Positions 11,141-22,355 of a stretch of 64,000 nucleotides of DNA are shown here, in pieces (the stretch's first letter is position 1; each line of letters starts with the position of its first letter). The DNA is taken from contig CM032228.1 in assembly GCA_019009955.1 (NCBI GenBank), positions 252,097,501 to 252,161,500 of the forward strand, written 5' to 3'. The position numbers and the translations under genes were made by a program. Under the pieces are notes generated by a model. That model saw only the letters and a program-made list of their open reading frames with translations, searched no databases and was not told the DNA's origin. Origin of the DNA: Riptortus pedestris. Taxonomy: Eukaryota > Arthropoda > Insecta > Hemiptera > Alydidae.

Positions 11141-12074
11141 GCATAAATTATAAAAAAAGATATTTCCTAGTTATGTTATTTTCATTTTAAAATGAAAATT
11201 ATGTAGTCTATGTAGTGGATGGAAGTACAGGTTGGCTAAGTAGAAGTGCATCCAATGTAAGTTGATATGTAAAAAAAAGTAATTATGCTGAAAGATACTA
11301 CAGAAGGGAAAAAAAGGAAAATTATAAGCATAAAGAAAGCATTAAGTAAGGGGTAGGCTATATTGTTGTTTACGTTTATGAAGAGAGCAGGTTTAATTTC
11401 ACCCTAAATTGGAGGGGGGTCTGGTGCGGGGGGGTACCTGTGGGAATTAAGGAACGAGACAAGGGAGGTAAAAAGCCTTGGGGGGGGGGGGGGGGATTTA
11501 ATAATAAAAAGCCACGGCAAAGGGGGGTAGTCTTATTGCGTCATAAAACCCGGGGGCGTGACGTCATAATTACCTCGGTCTGGCTAATGGGCCTTGCATC
11601 TCTATGCCGGCCAGCGAGGTAGGAAGGTAGCCATGTGATACTGCCGCTGGAATAACCTAGCCCCAGCAGCGCCTGCCTTTTATTGCCTCGTGGCCAACGA
11701 GCCGGAAACCTCTCCGAGGAAAATCCACATATGGCGGCAAATTCTTTTTTGGCGGGAAAATCAACTGTAGAATTTGTATTCCCGGAAAATATTTCAATAG
11801 TTGTTGCAAACTAAGTTGACTTCAGATTACAGCCAATACATATAAACATTGTTTGAGCCATAAGGTCAGTGCAATACTAATGTCTTCATAGACCCATTTA
11901 TTTTGCGTTTCCAGTGTTCACCATTTTTTCCCAAAAGGTTATTACTATACAAAGTTAGAAAAAAAGTTTGTTAATTACATTTTTTTATACATTTACTACT
12001 ATTTAGCTAATTAAAATTTTGTTTCTACATAGCCATCACTTTAAAAACATAATCGTTATAAGATTTTATAATAT
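11141..12074. other. no gene recognised; palindrome and G-rich runs
   Basis: About 11189-11208 is a perfect AT palindrome (TTTTCATTTTAAAATGAAAA). G-rich runs lie at 11410-11530, and 11530-11760 is more GC-rich than its surroundings. The 60-aa ORF at 11440-11622 shows no domain. Confidence 0.4.
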
Positions 12075-12631
12075 TGTTGCGAAAACTAATAACACAGAGT
12101 TAATCACGTATTTAAGAAGTACGATGGAGATAAAAGGAACCGATCAATGGAAAGACCAAGACCGCCAAAGAATGTTCTCGGCGGGACCCGTCTGGGATCT
12201 AGGCTGGTCTGGGTACTAGCCTTTGATCTCGTCGCCCGCCCATAAAAGCGGTCCAGCTCGCTCGACACTTAGTTTGTTCTGGTATAGTGAATACCAGTGC
12301 GTTTAGTGCAGCTTTTAGTTTCGGTACAGTGTTGTACGTCAAGTGAAGTGCCGTGTTTATGTGAAGACCAGTGCAGTGCCTTGTTCTTTGTGAATTTCAG
12401 TGTTTGGCGATCTTCAGTGCTTCCCGTAATCGTGAGTTATTGCTCTGTACAAATAAGAAGTGAAGCCATCAGTGCATACAGTGAGTAGTAGTTAAGAATA
12501 ATTTACCAAATGTGAAGTGCGTTGTTAAATAAATTTTGCTGTGATAAAAAATCTAAAGCTTGAGTGTTTAATTTTTCAATCCAAAAGAACTCTAATAATC
12601 AAGGTTTATTATTTTTGCAATAAACGTAGCA
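12075..12631 (+). mobile_element. solo LTR
   Basis: Starts TGTTGCG and ends CGTAGCA (imperfect inverted ends, TG...CA), flanked by ATAT on both sides. Its 3' part, with AATAAA near 12526 and TCAATCCAAAAGAACTC, is homologous to the inverted LTRs at 21574-22242 and 63294-63870, which fixes its borders. A CATAAAAGCGG box near 12241 and many CAGTG motifs downstream fit an LTR promoter and leader. No gag or pol flanks it. The short ORFs inside are chance. Confidence 0.75.
12240..12280 (+). promoter_or_regulatory. putative LTR core promoter (TATA-like box)
   Basis: CATAAAAGCGG is followed about 25-35 bp later by ACTTAGTTTG, within the solo LTR. The related LTRs have TTTATAAGAGACC in the same relative place. 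Confidence 0.4.
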
Positions 12632-13055
12632 ATATATTATATAATAATAATATATTCATCTTATCTTATATATAAAAATGAATGTTTGTGTGTATGTCCT
12701 TTATAGAATCGCAAACGGCTGAACCGAATTTTATGAAACTTGGTATGTATATTACTACTAAAACATGTTAGATTTCTGGCTGTATTAATATTCTCTAAAA
12801 CGAACATGAGTGGGGGTTATAAGAGAGGCCTGAAATTGAAAACAGCGATTTTTTCGTATCTTATTGATTTTTCGGCAAAAATGCAATTAACAAAAGTTGT
12901 TTATTTTGTTATTTAGAGTAACTTTTGTAATATACTATTTTGTCGTATACCGAAGTATAAACCATAACATTAAACACCTCCCTGATTATAAGTTATATTA
13001 TAATTTTCGAGGTACGAACCGAGTGGGGTTGTAAGGTGAGGTCTGAAATTAAAAA

Positions 13056-13759
13056 ACGTCCGTCACGCAGGGGCTGCGTAAACTAAGCAGATTTCCCACG
13101 TGAAGTTTTACAATAGAGAAATCTGCCTAATAACAACTGTAGTAGTAAAAAACCTCTAAACCTAAAAAACATTATTTAGGGCGTAATAACCCAGTAGTTT
13201 CTAGCCCAAAAAACAGCTAACCTAACCTCTAAAACCTATTCACGAGGGACGATAGTTATGGAAACGGCCGCCAGAGCTCTCGTCGGAAACTCCGAACATA
13301 GCCTATGGTGACCAGAATACAAATGCAAATATCTCGGTTAATATTCAAGAAACAAAATAAATGTATAGAACAATATTTATAGCAAATTTAATTTGCAATA
13401 AGATTGGTTCTTTACAATTTTTCGGTCCGACGTATAGAAACGGAGATATTTCGAATTTTCGAAAATCCTCCCCTCTAAACCCCCCCCCTCCCGCTGGTCC
13501 GATTTCAGCCGTTAACGAACTTGATCTTTCTTTTTACATAAAACGCTTAAATATGAAGTTTGGTAAGGATCAAACAAAAATTGCGACCGCTAGAGCGGTA
13601 ACAGACAAATATATCTATATATATATCTATATACAGTTTTGAACGGACCTCATTTTCGTCATCTACTAGGTAGGATCGATGGACATTTGAAGAAAAATGT
13701 CACAAATTCCGTCATGGGTACAACCTCAATAGCTGTTTTCCCTTAAGGGAAATCTGCTA
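13056..13759 (-). mobile_element. HINE-like element, complete, inside the Helitron
   Basis: Starts CGTCCGTCACGCAGG, carries the CCTATTCACGAGGGACGA / CGGCCGCCAGAGCTCTCG module and a short core (13602-13633), and ends CCCTTAAGGGAAATCTGCTA. The Helitron sequences ATTAAAA and ATAGCGATATTTCG meet across it with no target duplication. Confidence 0.9.
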
Positions 13760-13810
13760 ATAGCGATATTTCGTTTCCTATTCATTTTTCAGCAAACGGT
13801 CATATAAAAA

Positions 13811-14258
13811 AAGTCCGTCACGCCGACGCTGAGTAAACTAAGCAGATTTCCCACGTTAAAGTTTTACAATAGAGAAACTTTCACGAGAGCCGAGCAGCCA
13901 AGGAAACGGCCAAACTAGCTTTTGGCGGGAAAGTCACTCTCGTCCTGTAGCCACCCAGATTTAGCAAAACTGCAAATATCTCCGTTAATATTCAAGATAG
14001 AGAATAAATGTATATAACAATATTTATAGTAAATTTAATTTGCAATAAGATTGGTTCTATACAATATTTCGATCCGACATATAGTAACAGAGATATTTCG
14101 AAGTTTTGAAATTCCCCATCAAAACCCCCCCTCCCGCTTGCCCGATTTCAGCCAATAACGAACTTGATCTTTCATAACAAGATTAAATACCGAGTTTGGT
14201 GACGATTAAACAAACATTGCGACCTCTAGAGCGGTAACAGACAAATTATCTATCTATC

Positions 14259-14292
<34 letters not shown>

Positions 14293-14293
14293 G

Positions 14294-14348
<55 letters not shown>

Positions 14349-14467
14349 AACGGACCTCATTTTCGTCATCTTCTAGGTAGGCTCGATGGACATTTGCGGA
14401 ACTTTTTGGAACATCGCGTAATGAGTACGACCTCAATAGCTGATTTCCCTTAAGGGGAATACGCTAA
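13811..14467 (-). mobile_element. HINE-like element, complete, inside the Helitron
   Basis: Starts AAGTCCGTCACGC, carries the CCAAACTAGCTTTTGGCGGG module and a (TA)n core at 14248-14348, and ends CCCTTAAGGGGAATACGCTA. This is a second, independent insertion in the same Helitron. Confidence 0.9.
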
Positions 14468-14785
14468 AAGTTATATAAATAACAATAGTTAAAGTTTTGT
14501 TATTTAAAGTAACTTTTGTTATATGCCCTTTTGCCGTATAACGAAGTATAAATGATGAATACACGAAAAACTATTGAAAGGGTCAACAATGTTATAGGTC
14601 TAAATCCTATGCATTGAGACGGGGAAATGTAAAAATACATGTACAAAGACAAGCCCAAAAAAAAATACCATCATCATTCAGCCACAAAAGATTTCCCGAA
14701 GCCGGGTACCTTAACTAGTCCTTTATAAATATAATTGGCTAACAAGATGTTAGCATGTCGTTATTAATCAAACCAATTGAGCGAG

Positions 14786-15104
14786 GCAATTATAGTGAAA
14801 TAGCCTACTTCTATATGAACCATAAATATTTAGGCCTTATCTGCAACCAGCAATTATAGTGAACAAACCTACTTCTATTTGAACCATAAATATTTAGGGC
14901 CTATCTGCAACCAGCAATTATAGTGAACTAACCTACTTCTATTTGAACCATAAATATTTAGGCCTATCTGCAACCAGCAATTATACTGAACTAACCTACT
15001 TCTATTTGAACCATAAATATTTAGGCCTATCTGCAACCAGCAATTATAGTGAAATAACCTACTTCTATATGAACCATAAATATTTAGGCCTATCTGCAAC
15101 CAGC
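14786..15104. repeat. 63-bp minisatellite, about 5 copies
   Basis: The unit starts GCAATTATAGTGAACTAACC and includes GAACCATAAATATTTAGGCC. Copies differ by a few bases. Because 63 is divisible by three, frames stay open on both strands, which produces repetitive ORFs that are not evidence of genes. Confidence 0.92.
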
Positions 15105-15114
15105 AATTCCACTC

Positions 15115-15345
15115 TTTTAGCAGATTAAGTGAAATCAGCTATTGAGGTTGAACTCATGACGCCAAATTTTTAGAAAGATTTAAAAATTTTTATAAGTCGG
15201 ATCGAAAAAATTGAATAAAACCAATCTTACTGTAAATTTAATTACCTACAACTATTATTATATACATATTTTCTCTATGTTGAACATTAACCGAGATATT
15301 TGGATCCTTTATTTTTCATCCCCTCCTTCAGTACAACCCCCTTCC
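15115..15345 (+). mobile_element. HINE-like relic lacking its core
   Basis: TTTTAGCAGATT and AAATCAGCTATTGAGGTT at the 5' end pass directly to AAGTCGGATCGAAAAAATTG and ACATTAACCGAGATATTTGG, so the core and neighbouring blocks are deleted. Confidence 0.7.
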
Positions 15346-15508
15346 ATGTCATCGTAGGTTCAGAATAAGCCAACATATAACGAAACGTGTTATTTTAAGT
15401 CGAAATAACCAAGATATTGGTGTTCGCAAATCTTTTCTGGATTGTGAATACGTTTCTGACGACCACCACCTCCCCCCCCTTTGTCTTTTCTACTTCGTTT
15501 TACATAAA

Positions 15509-15755
15509 AAGTCCCGGGCTGCGTTTAACTTAGCAGATTTCCCGCTTGTAACATTATTTGCAATTTATCTCAAAACGTAAACAAGGTTCAATGAGAACAA
15601 TATTTGGTATTTAGGTTTAAAAATAATCTGCTACCATATTATAACAGCTTGTTTTTACTATGACATGAGTAGGAATGGTGAGGTTTACTGAAGGAACGAA
15701 AAACTGAAAAATGCGCCATATCTTCTGTTAATAAATCAAGAGATAATGAAAAAAG
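15509..15755 (-). mobile_element. HINE-like long-form fragment
   Basis: Degraded 3' end (GTCCCGGGCTGCG, TTAGCAGATTTCCCGC) followed by AACAATATTTGGTATTTAGG and TGACATGAGTAGGAATGG of the long form. Confidence 0.7.
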
Positions 15756-15756
15756 C

Positions 15757-16150
15757 AAAGTCCTTCACGCAGGGCTGCGTAAACTAAGCAATTTCCCACG
15801 CGAAGCAAAGTCGTCACGCAGGGGCTGCGTAAACTAAGAGATTTCCCAACGCGAAGCTTTACAATAGAGAAAATCCGCTAAATAACAGCTGTAGTGGGAA
15901 GGGATCATCTAAACCTATTCACGGAGGGACGAATAGCTTTCTGGAAAAAGGCCACCAGAGCATCTCGGCGGAGAGTCCGGAACATGGCGGGGTTCCGTCG
16001 ACCACACACACAATACAAATGGAAAATATCTCGGTTAATATTCAAGATACAGAATAAGATGTATAAAACAATATGCTGATTATCCAATTATCAAAACATA
16101 TTAAGATGGTTCTCAATTGCTGATTTCTTCTTGAGGGAAATCTGGTAAAA
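15757..16150 (-). mobile_element. HINE-like element with duplicated terminus
   Basis: The roughly 50-bp terminal segment is present twice in tandem (15757-15806 and 15807-15858), followed by the short module (GCCACCAGAGCATCTCGGCG). An internal deletion joins GTATAAAACAATAT to the 5' palindrome region, so there is no core. It ends TTGAGGGAAATCTGGTAAAA. Confidence 0.8.
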
Positions 16151-16361
16151 ATCAATATTAGTTAAATTCTGGAATGCAGGGTAGATAATAATTAAAGTAT
16201 TCTGTTACAGTTTCACCCAGATAATTCAGAATCTTTCTGAACATCTGTTTTCGTAATGATATTTTCTTAATGAACCCGGAAATACATTTGTTCGTCCCGG
16301 TTAATTACAATTTATTCCAAATGATAAGATATTCCATCATTCTTAAATATAATGAGGGGTA

Positions 16362-16495
16362 GATTTCCCTTAAACGAAATCACCTATTGAGGTTGTACTC
16401 ATCTCGCGATTTTCAAAAAAATTCTTCAAATGTCCTTCGATCCTACCTAGTAGATGACGAAAATGACAAGTCCCGTTCCCCCACAAACTGTAGAG
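16362..16495 (+). mobile_element. HINE-like 5' fragment
   Basis: AGATTTCCCTTAAACGAAAT, ATTGAGGTTGTACTCAT and GATGACGAAAATGACAAG of the left part only. Confidence 0.75.
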
Positions 16496-16885
16496 ATATA
16501 TACTCGTAAACATGTATGTTCATAAATACCATAGTGTTTTGTGTGCAAGGAAATGATATTCATAACATTAAAAAAAAAAATAAAAGAAAATTCAAAGAAA
16601 ACAAAAAAAAAAAAATATGAAAAAAAACGAAAAATAATGATAAATAATATAACATAATAAAAGAAAACAAAACAATCAAAGTGATGAAAAATTAGTACGC
16701 ATAATACAGAAAATCGAAAACAATCCAATAAGAAGTTAATTTTAAACTTTATTCAGGAAAGTTATTGCCACTCATTTTAATACATTATTCTTGATGTAGG
16801 CGTTATTAAAAAGAAAAAAGAATGGAAGGAAGAATTAATATATTATTTTTTAAGTATGGAACGTTATAAAAACGTCCGCTGTTTC
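16496..16885. other. no gene recognised; A-rich
   Basis: Long A-rich tracts (16568-16680). The minus-strand ORF here is a phenylalanine-rich translation of poly-T, not a protein. Confidence 0.5.
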
Positions 16886-16889
16886 TATT

Positions 16890-17295
16890 AAGGTTTTAGA
16901 AAAATGCCTAAATACAATGGTATTTGTAACAAAACTCTTTATTCCATTAGGCCCCTGGTCAATGTTTTGAGATAAGTGTTTGTTGGAGTGTGTTTCGTAA
17001 CTGTGTAGTAAGTGTACAAGTGTAGATAAGGTGTTTCTATAGTCTGTTCACTCGTTCTATCACAGGGGCAGTTTTTGTCATTTAGTATTTTGAACCTATG
17101 TAAATAAGATTTAGTAATTCCGTGTCCAGTGAGTACTTGTGTCGAGTAATAGTTAGTAGCAGTGCAGATGTTGAGGTATCCCTCAAGATTTGGGATGAAT
17201 GTTTTTAAATTCTGGCCTTTCTCTGTTTTGTACCCATTGCTCCTGCCACTCTTTTATTGTGTCCTTGCGTAACGTGTATTGTAGACTTTGTTTGG
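16890..17295 (-). mobile_element. LINE 3'-end relic (C-terminal ORF2 part)
   Basis: The minus strand reads QYTLRKDTIKEWQEQWVQ, then after a frameshift NLEGYLNICTATNYYSTQVL, TGHGITKSYLHRFKIL and NDKNCPCDRTSEQTIET. The TGHG...YLHRF and C-x-C pattern is the C-terminal zinc-knuckle-like end of R1/I/Jockey-type non-LTR retrotransposon ORF2. It has a frameshift and no upstream RT domain. Confidence 0.75.
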
Positions 17296-17329
17296 TTATG
17301 TTGGAGTGAGTTATGGGTATGTTTGGGTC

Positions 17330-17354
17330 CTTGGATATATCTATATATATATAT

Positions 17355-17391
<37 letters not shown>

Positions 17392-17698
17392 ATGACGAAA
17401 ATGAGGTGAAATTATATGTATGTCTGTTACCGCAGTTATTGTCTTATTGTTACAAAACTCAAGATATATGTGTTTTATCTATATATATATATATATATAT
17501 ATCTATCTATATATATATATACTTGCCTGAAACTACAGGTCTAATTAATTGTTGAAATTGGACTGGTGGGAAAGTGAGGGGGGGGGGGTTATAGCAGCAA
17601 AATTTCGAAAATTCAAAATATCTCTATTGTTATAATTCGGAGCAAAAAGTTGTGTATAACCGATCTTTTCAAAAGTAAAATGTCTATAAATGCGATTA
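17330..17698 (+). mobile_element. HINE-like fragment with two (TA)n tracts
   Basis: GATGACGAAAATGAGGTGAA, CTGTTACCGCAG, a second (TA)n, then TCGAAAATTCAAAATATCTC. It has neither terminus. Confidence 0.6.
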
Positions 17699-17699
17699 T

Positions 17700-17780
17700 T
17701 TAACAATGTTTCAAAATATTTTCAGGAAGATTCCCATCGATACTTCGCAGGAAATGACGAAAATGAGGTCTGTTCAAAAC

Positions 17781-17833
<53 letters not shown>

Positions 17834-18612
17834 ATGTATGTCTGTTACCGCTCTAGCGGTCGCAATTTTTGTTTGATCGTTACCAAACTGGATATTTAGT
17901 CGTTTTATTGTACAAAGAATGATCAAGTACGTTAATGACTGAAATCGGAACAGGGGGATGGAGAGAATTTTGAAAATTCGAAGTATCTCCGTTACTGTAA
18001 GTCGGATCGAAAACATGTATCATATTGCAAATTAAATGTACTATAAATATTGTTATATGCATTTATCCTCTTTCTTAAATATTAACCGAGGTATTTGCAT
18101 TTCTCAGTTTCCAGCCTCCAATAAACTCCCATTTCTACTAACGTTACATAGACAATACTCTGTTATATAATATACCACATTATTAGAAGTCTAAATGCCA
18201 AATATTGTTTTCATTGAACTTTTACTTTGTGAGATATATGCTAATATGTTCTTTGGACCCCCCCCCACTTCTTTTGTTGTTGGAATACTAAAATTTGAGT
18301 GATTGAGATAAAACTGATTCTGATTCATTACAAATTACAGCACTAGCTTTAATAAATTGTTTTCAATAAAATTAACATGTTATATTCAGATATATTTCAC
18401 TGTTTGTTTTTCCGGTCTATCTATTCAGCGCTACGAGGCTGGCTGGCCTGTTTGTTTAAAATTCAGCCGCTTTCCGTTGTAGAGATTATTAACTTGTATT
18501 CTAAATTTACTGAGCATTCACGGTAGTGTTACCTGTAAGAAGATTTCTCTATTGTAAACCTTCGCGTGGGAAATCTGCTTAGTTTACGCAGCCCCTGCGT
18601 GACGGACTTCTA
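17700..18612 (+). mobile_element. HINE-like long form, 5' end decayed
   Basis: AAATGACGAAAATGAGGTCT, a (TG)n(TA)n core at 17782-17840, TTACCGCTCTAGCGGTCGCA, the long right module (AATGCCAAATATTGTTTTCA; GATTGAGATAAAACTGATTC; GATATATTTCACTG), GGGAAATCTGCTTAGTTTAC, the stem-loop and GACGGACTT. Confidence 0.87.
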
Positions 18613-18884
18613 GTTTTTCTGAGTATTTGCTGCAGTGTTGTCCAAATAAATGATCACCTCACATTGTTAATTGGAAGAGCTTTGATCCGAGGTGGTTTGA
18701 CACAGGTGATTGAGTTAGTTGGTGTGTTTGTGGTGGAGGGGGGTTGAGGGAGTAATTTCCCAATTACCCATCCCTTCTGTGCCACCCGACACTCCACACC
18801 AGCCTACAGATATCGGGTAACGGCGGTTTGAACTGTGCTGTGTACAGTGACGTCATTAGAAGCATATTTTGCAAGGTTTATCAC
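18613..18884. other. no gene recognised
   Basis: Less AT-rich than its surroundings (about 18700-18860). No ORF of note and no repeat match seen. Confidence 0.4.
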
Positions 18885-19580
18885 AAGAGAAATCAGCTAT
18901 CGAGGTTGTTCTCATTTTCGCATATGTACATCGATCCTACTTAGGAGATCCGCGGTACCTGGCGGTCGCAATTATTATTTAATCGTTACCAAACTGGACA
19001 TTTAGTCATTTTATGTAAAAAGAAAGATCAAGTTCGTTAACAGCTGAAGTCGGGTAAGGAGGAGGGGGGGGGGGTTAAGAGGGGAGGATTTTCGAAAATT
19101 CGAAATATCTCCGTTACCATATGTCGGATCGAGAAATTGTATAGAACCAATCTTATTGCAAATTACATTTACTATAATTATTGTTATATTCATTTATTCA
19201 CTATCTTGAATATTAACCGAGATAATTGGATTTTTCAGTTTTCAGCCATCAGCAAACCCCCACTTCTACTCATGTTACATAAACAGTACCCTGTTATATA
19301 ATAAAACACATTATTGGAAGCATAAATACCAAATATTGTTTTCAAGTGATCTTTATTATACGAGATACATGCAGATATGTTCTAGTAACCCCCTCCCCCG
19401 TCTTAAGTTCTTGTACTACTAAAATTTGATTTATTGAGATTAAACTTTTTTGTTTCATTATCAATTACAGCACTAGATATAGTAAATGGTTTTCGATAAA
19501 ATTTATATGTTACACTCTGATTTCAGTAATTGTTTTTCTTTCCATTGTGAGGTAGGCAGACATGTTTGTTTACATTTCAG
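18885..19580 (+). mobile_element. HINE-like long form, truncated at its 3' end
   Basis: AGAAATCAGCTATCGAGGTT, no core (GGAGATCCGCGGTACCTGGC joins directly to the GCGGTCGCAA block), then the long module through TGTTTGTTTACATTTCAGAC. It stops at the joint with the inverted fragment at 19585. Confidence 0.75.
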
Positions 19581-19584
19581 ACGC

Positions 19585-19679
19585 TTAACTACGAACTTGA
19601 TCTTTCTTTTTACATAAAACTACTAAATATCGAGTTTGGTAACGATCAAACAAAAATTGCGACCGCTAGAGCGGTAACA

Positions 19680-19772
<93 letters not shown>

Positions 19773-19893
19773 TTTTAACGGACCTCATTTTCGTCATCTA
19801 CTAGGTAGGATCGATGGACATTTGAAGAAAAATTTCGAAAATTCCATCATGAGTACAACCTCAATAGCTTTTTTCCCTCAAGGGAAATCTGCT
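19585..19893 (-). mobile_element. HINE-like left half with (CA)n(TA)n core
   Basis: GAACTTGATCTTTCTTTTTA, GCGACCGCTAGAGCGGTAAC, a (CA)n tract (19680-19720) and a (TA)n tract (19721-19770), then CATCATGAGTACAACCTC and the end CCCTCAAGGGAAATCTGCTA. Confidence 0.85.
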
Positions 19894-19895
19894 AA

Positions 19896-20220
19896 AACAT
19901 CTTCTATAAATTGGCTACTGTCGGCCAGTAGTTCACATAATTTTGTGGGCCATGGGCACGTTTTCACTTGTGAGCAGTCAGTTAGTATGTGTTTTACAGT
20001 CAGCGTTCTATTGCAGTAGCAGCATTTAGGTTCATCTTGTCTGTGTGTCAGTAGATAAAGAGTCAGAAATCTGTTTCGATTGAGGCAGATGGCTATAACC
20101 TGTAGAAGGGTACCTATAGATTCCCGGCAGTACCTAGGCTGCAGCTTGCCAGGTGTTGTACCTACACCTGCTCATCTAGCCTCGCACCTGGAGTTGGGGT
20201 CAGTCAACTACTACCTTCCA
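19896..20220 (-). mobile_element. LINE 3'-end relic
   Basis: The minus strand reads LTHRQDEPKCCYCNRTLTV and KHILTDCSQ, parallel to RTDNPICKYCNKHLTIKHIL in the better-preserved LINE at 26524-27671. Same family, 3' end only. Confidence 0.72.
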
Positions 20221-20240
20221 GTAGTCTCTAAGCATTAATA

Positions 20241-20376
20241 TTTTAGCAGATTTCCGTCAAGGGTAAGCTGCTATAGAGGTAGTACCACGACGCGATTTTC
20301 AAAACATTTCCTCAAATGACCACCGATCCTACCAAGAAGATGACGAAAATGAGGTCCGTTCAAAATTATATATATA
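20241..20376 (+). mobile_element. HINE-like element, part 1 of 3 (split)
   Basis: 5' terminus TTTTAGCAGATTTCCGTCAA to the start of the (TA)n core, where the Helitron of 20377 is inserted. It continues at 23096. Confidence 0.75.
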
Positions 20377-20478
20377 CTAGACAACCCGACAGATGTTGAG
20401 CTGCTTGATATTTCAAGAAATTAGGATATTAAATTTAATAATATTATGTTTAAAACAAATGCTACTTTTAATAACAAA

Positions 20479-21014
20479 AAGTCCGTCACGCAGGGGGCTG
20501 GCTTTCCCACGTGAAGTTTTACAATAGGGAAATCTGCCTAATAACAACGGTAGTAGTAAGAAACCTCTAAACCTAAAACATTATTTAGGGCGTAATAACC
20601 CAGTAGTTTTTAGCCCCAAAAAACAGTTAACCTAACCTCTAAACCTATTCACGAGGGACGAATAGTTGTGGAAACGGCCGCCAGAGCTCTCGGCGGAAAG
20701 TCCAACCATAGCCTACTCGCGACCACACGCAGAATACAAATGCAAATATATCGGTTAATATTCAAGATACAGAATAGACGTATAGAACAATATTTATAGT
20801 AAATTTAATTTGCAATAAGATTTATTCTATACAATTGTTTGATCCGATAATAACGGAGATATTTTGAATTTTCAAAAGTCCCCCCTTTAAGCCACCCCTC
20901 CCACTGGTCCGATTTCAGCCATTAACGAACTTGATCTTCCTTTTTACATAAAACGATTAAATTCCGAGTTTGGTAAAGATCAAACAAAAATTGCGACCGC
21001 TAGAGCGTTAACAG

Positions 21015-21090
<76 letters not shown>

Positions 21091-21206
21091 GAACGGACCT
21101 CATTTTCGTCATCTCCTGGGTAGGATCGATGGACATTTGAAGAAATTTTTCGAAACTCGCATCATGAGTACGTAAATAGCTGATTTCCTTAAGGGAAATC
21201 TGCTAA
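20479..21206 (-). mobile_element. HINE-like element, complete, short form
   Basis: Starts AAGTCCGTCACGCAGG (stem-loop damaged: GGGGGCTGGCTT), has the CGGCCGCCAGAGCTCTCGGC module and a (CA)n(TA)n core at 21015-21084, and ends CCTTAAGGGAAATCTGCTAA. Helitron flanks TTAATAACAAA and ACAACTTTTGTT meet across it. Confidence 0.88.
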
Positions 21207-21573
21207 AAACAACTTTTGTTAAGTGCACGTTGGTCTAAAAATAAATAGAAAATGAAATATCGCAAATTTTTATTTCAGGCCTCCCTCATCACCCCCCCCA
21301 CTCCCGTTCGAACCTAAAAAATTTAATATAGCTTATAACCATGGAAGAATTAATGCTAACTTACATATAGAGCATTGTTATGTTCAATTCAATCGTTAGT
21401 GCCCAATAAAATTGTTGGCTCCTACTTTAAATTCTTGGTGTATATCCCGTTTATACTTTGTTACACGTCATAAGTAAATCTAACAATAGTTACTCCAAAT
21501 AACAAAATAAACAACTTTTATTCGGTGCATATTTGCCGAAAAAGCAATAGGATAGGATCGATAGGAAACGAAA

Positions 21574-22242
21574 TTTTACGTTTTATTACAAAACCAGTAA
21601 TAAACGTTGTTAATAAGAGTTCTTTTGGATTGCAAAATTAAATACTCACAAGTTTCACAGTTTATCACTGCACAATTTATTTAACAATGCACAATACTCT
21701 TGGTTAATTATTACTACTCACAGTATTACACTGATAGTGTCACTGTTCTGCAGATTACACAGTACAACAATTCGCTCACGGTCACTGAAATTCACATAAA
21801 ACGACGGCACTGCACTCTCTTAAACTCGGCACTAAACTGTTACTTACAGTTACGGCACAACACTGTTCTTCTTATAAAAAAAAACACTTTACCGCACTGC
21901 ACTAAGTCGCACTGGAGCACTGATGTGACCATCAAGACATCTGGCCAGAAACTGAGACTGAGGTACTGGCAGGGTCTCTTATAAATGCCTGTAGAAGGGA
22001 CTAGCCAAGGAAAGGTCCAGAAGTTCCAGGAAGATAGGCACGGCGGACCCTAATTAGATTCTGCCGGCTCCACTAGGTCGAGCTGTACAGGCTTAAATAG
22101 AGAAGCAGGATGAGACCGAGGCTTTTCCAAGTAGGTCTGGAAGGGACTAGTGCCTTCCACCAATTTGCGACCAATTAGCGGCACTTCTATGAAACCCCTC
22201 CAATCACGCCTTGAATAGTAGAGCCATTTAATTTTCTCAACA
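21574..22242 (-). mobile_element. solo LTR
   Basis: Read on the minus strand it starts TGTTGAGAAAATTAA, carries TTTATAAGAGACC (near 21980) and CAGTG repeats, then AATAAA (21676-21681) and TCCAAAAGAACTC, and ends at the ACGTAAA end near 21574. It is homologous to the LTRs at 12075 and 63294. Helitron sequence GGAAACGAAAT before and ATATTTTTAATT after reconstitute the Helitron body, so it is a solo LTR inserted there. The small ORF inside is chance. Confidence 0.8.
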
Positions 22243-22355
22243 ATATTTTTAATTGTAGGCCACCCTTACGGCACCCACTCCTGCACCATCTGCCGGGCTG
22301 ATTTGTGAATCTAAAACATCCAGGGCGTTACCCAAACGCATACAAAAAATAATAA

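Larger units (their letters stand above)
12659..14718 (+). mobile_element. Helitron, split by two HINE-like insertions
   Basis: Begins TCTTATCTTATATATAAAAA and ends with the hairpin region CCCGAAGCCGGG, TACCTTAA, CTAG and a flanking T, the usual Helitron end. Helitron sequence resumes exactly after each insertion (13056-13759 and 13811-14467), as comparison with the intact copy 56488-57570 shows. Confidence 0.85.

Noticed and set aside
14786..15104. CRISPR-like regular repeats
   Set aside because: Head-to-tail tandem units without unique spacers in a eukaryotic genome; a minisatellite.
14875..15128. Repetitive ORFs on both strands (GLNIYGS.. and NHKYLGLS..)
   Set aside because: Product of a 63-bp tandem unit whose length is a multiple of three; no start, context or conservation.
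21700..21984. 94-aa ORF with a counterpart of 103 aa at 63410-63721
   Set aside because: Both lie antisense across the same LTR (CAGTG-rich part); similarity reflects the shared LTR, not a conserved gene.
22243..22330. Internal (gag-pol side) sequence next to the LTR at 21574-22242
   Set aside because: It aligns with the Helitron body that resumes after the LTR, so the LTR is solo.
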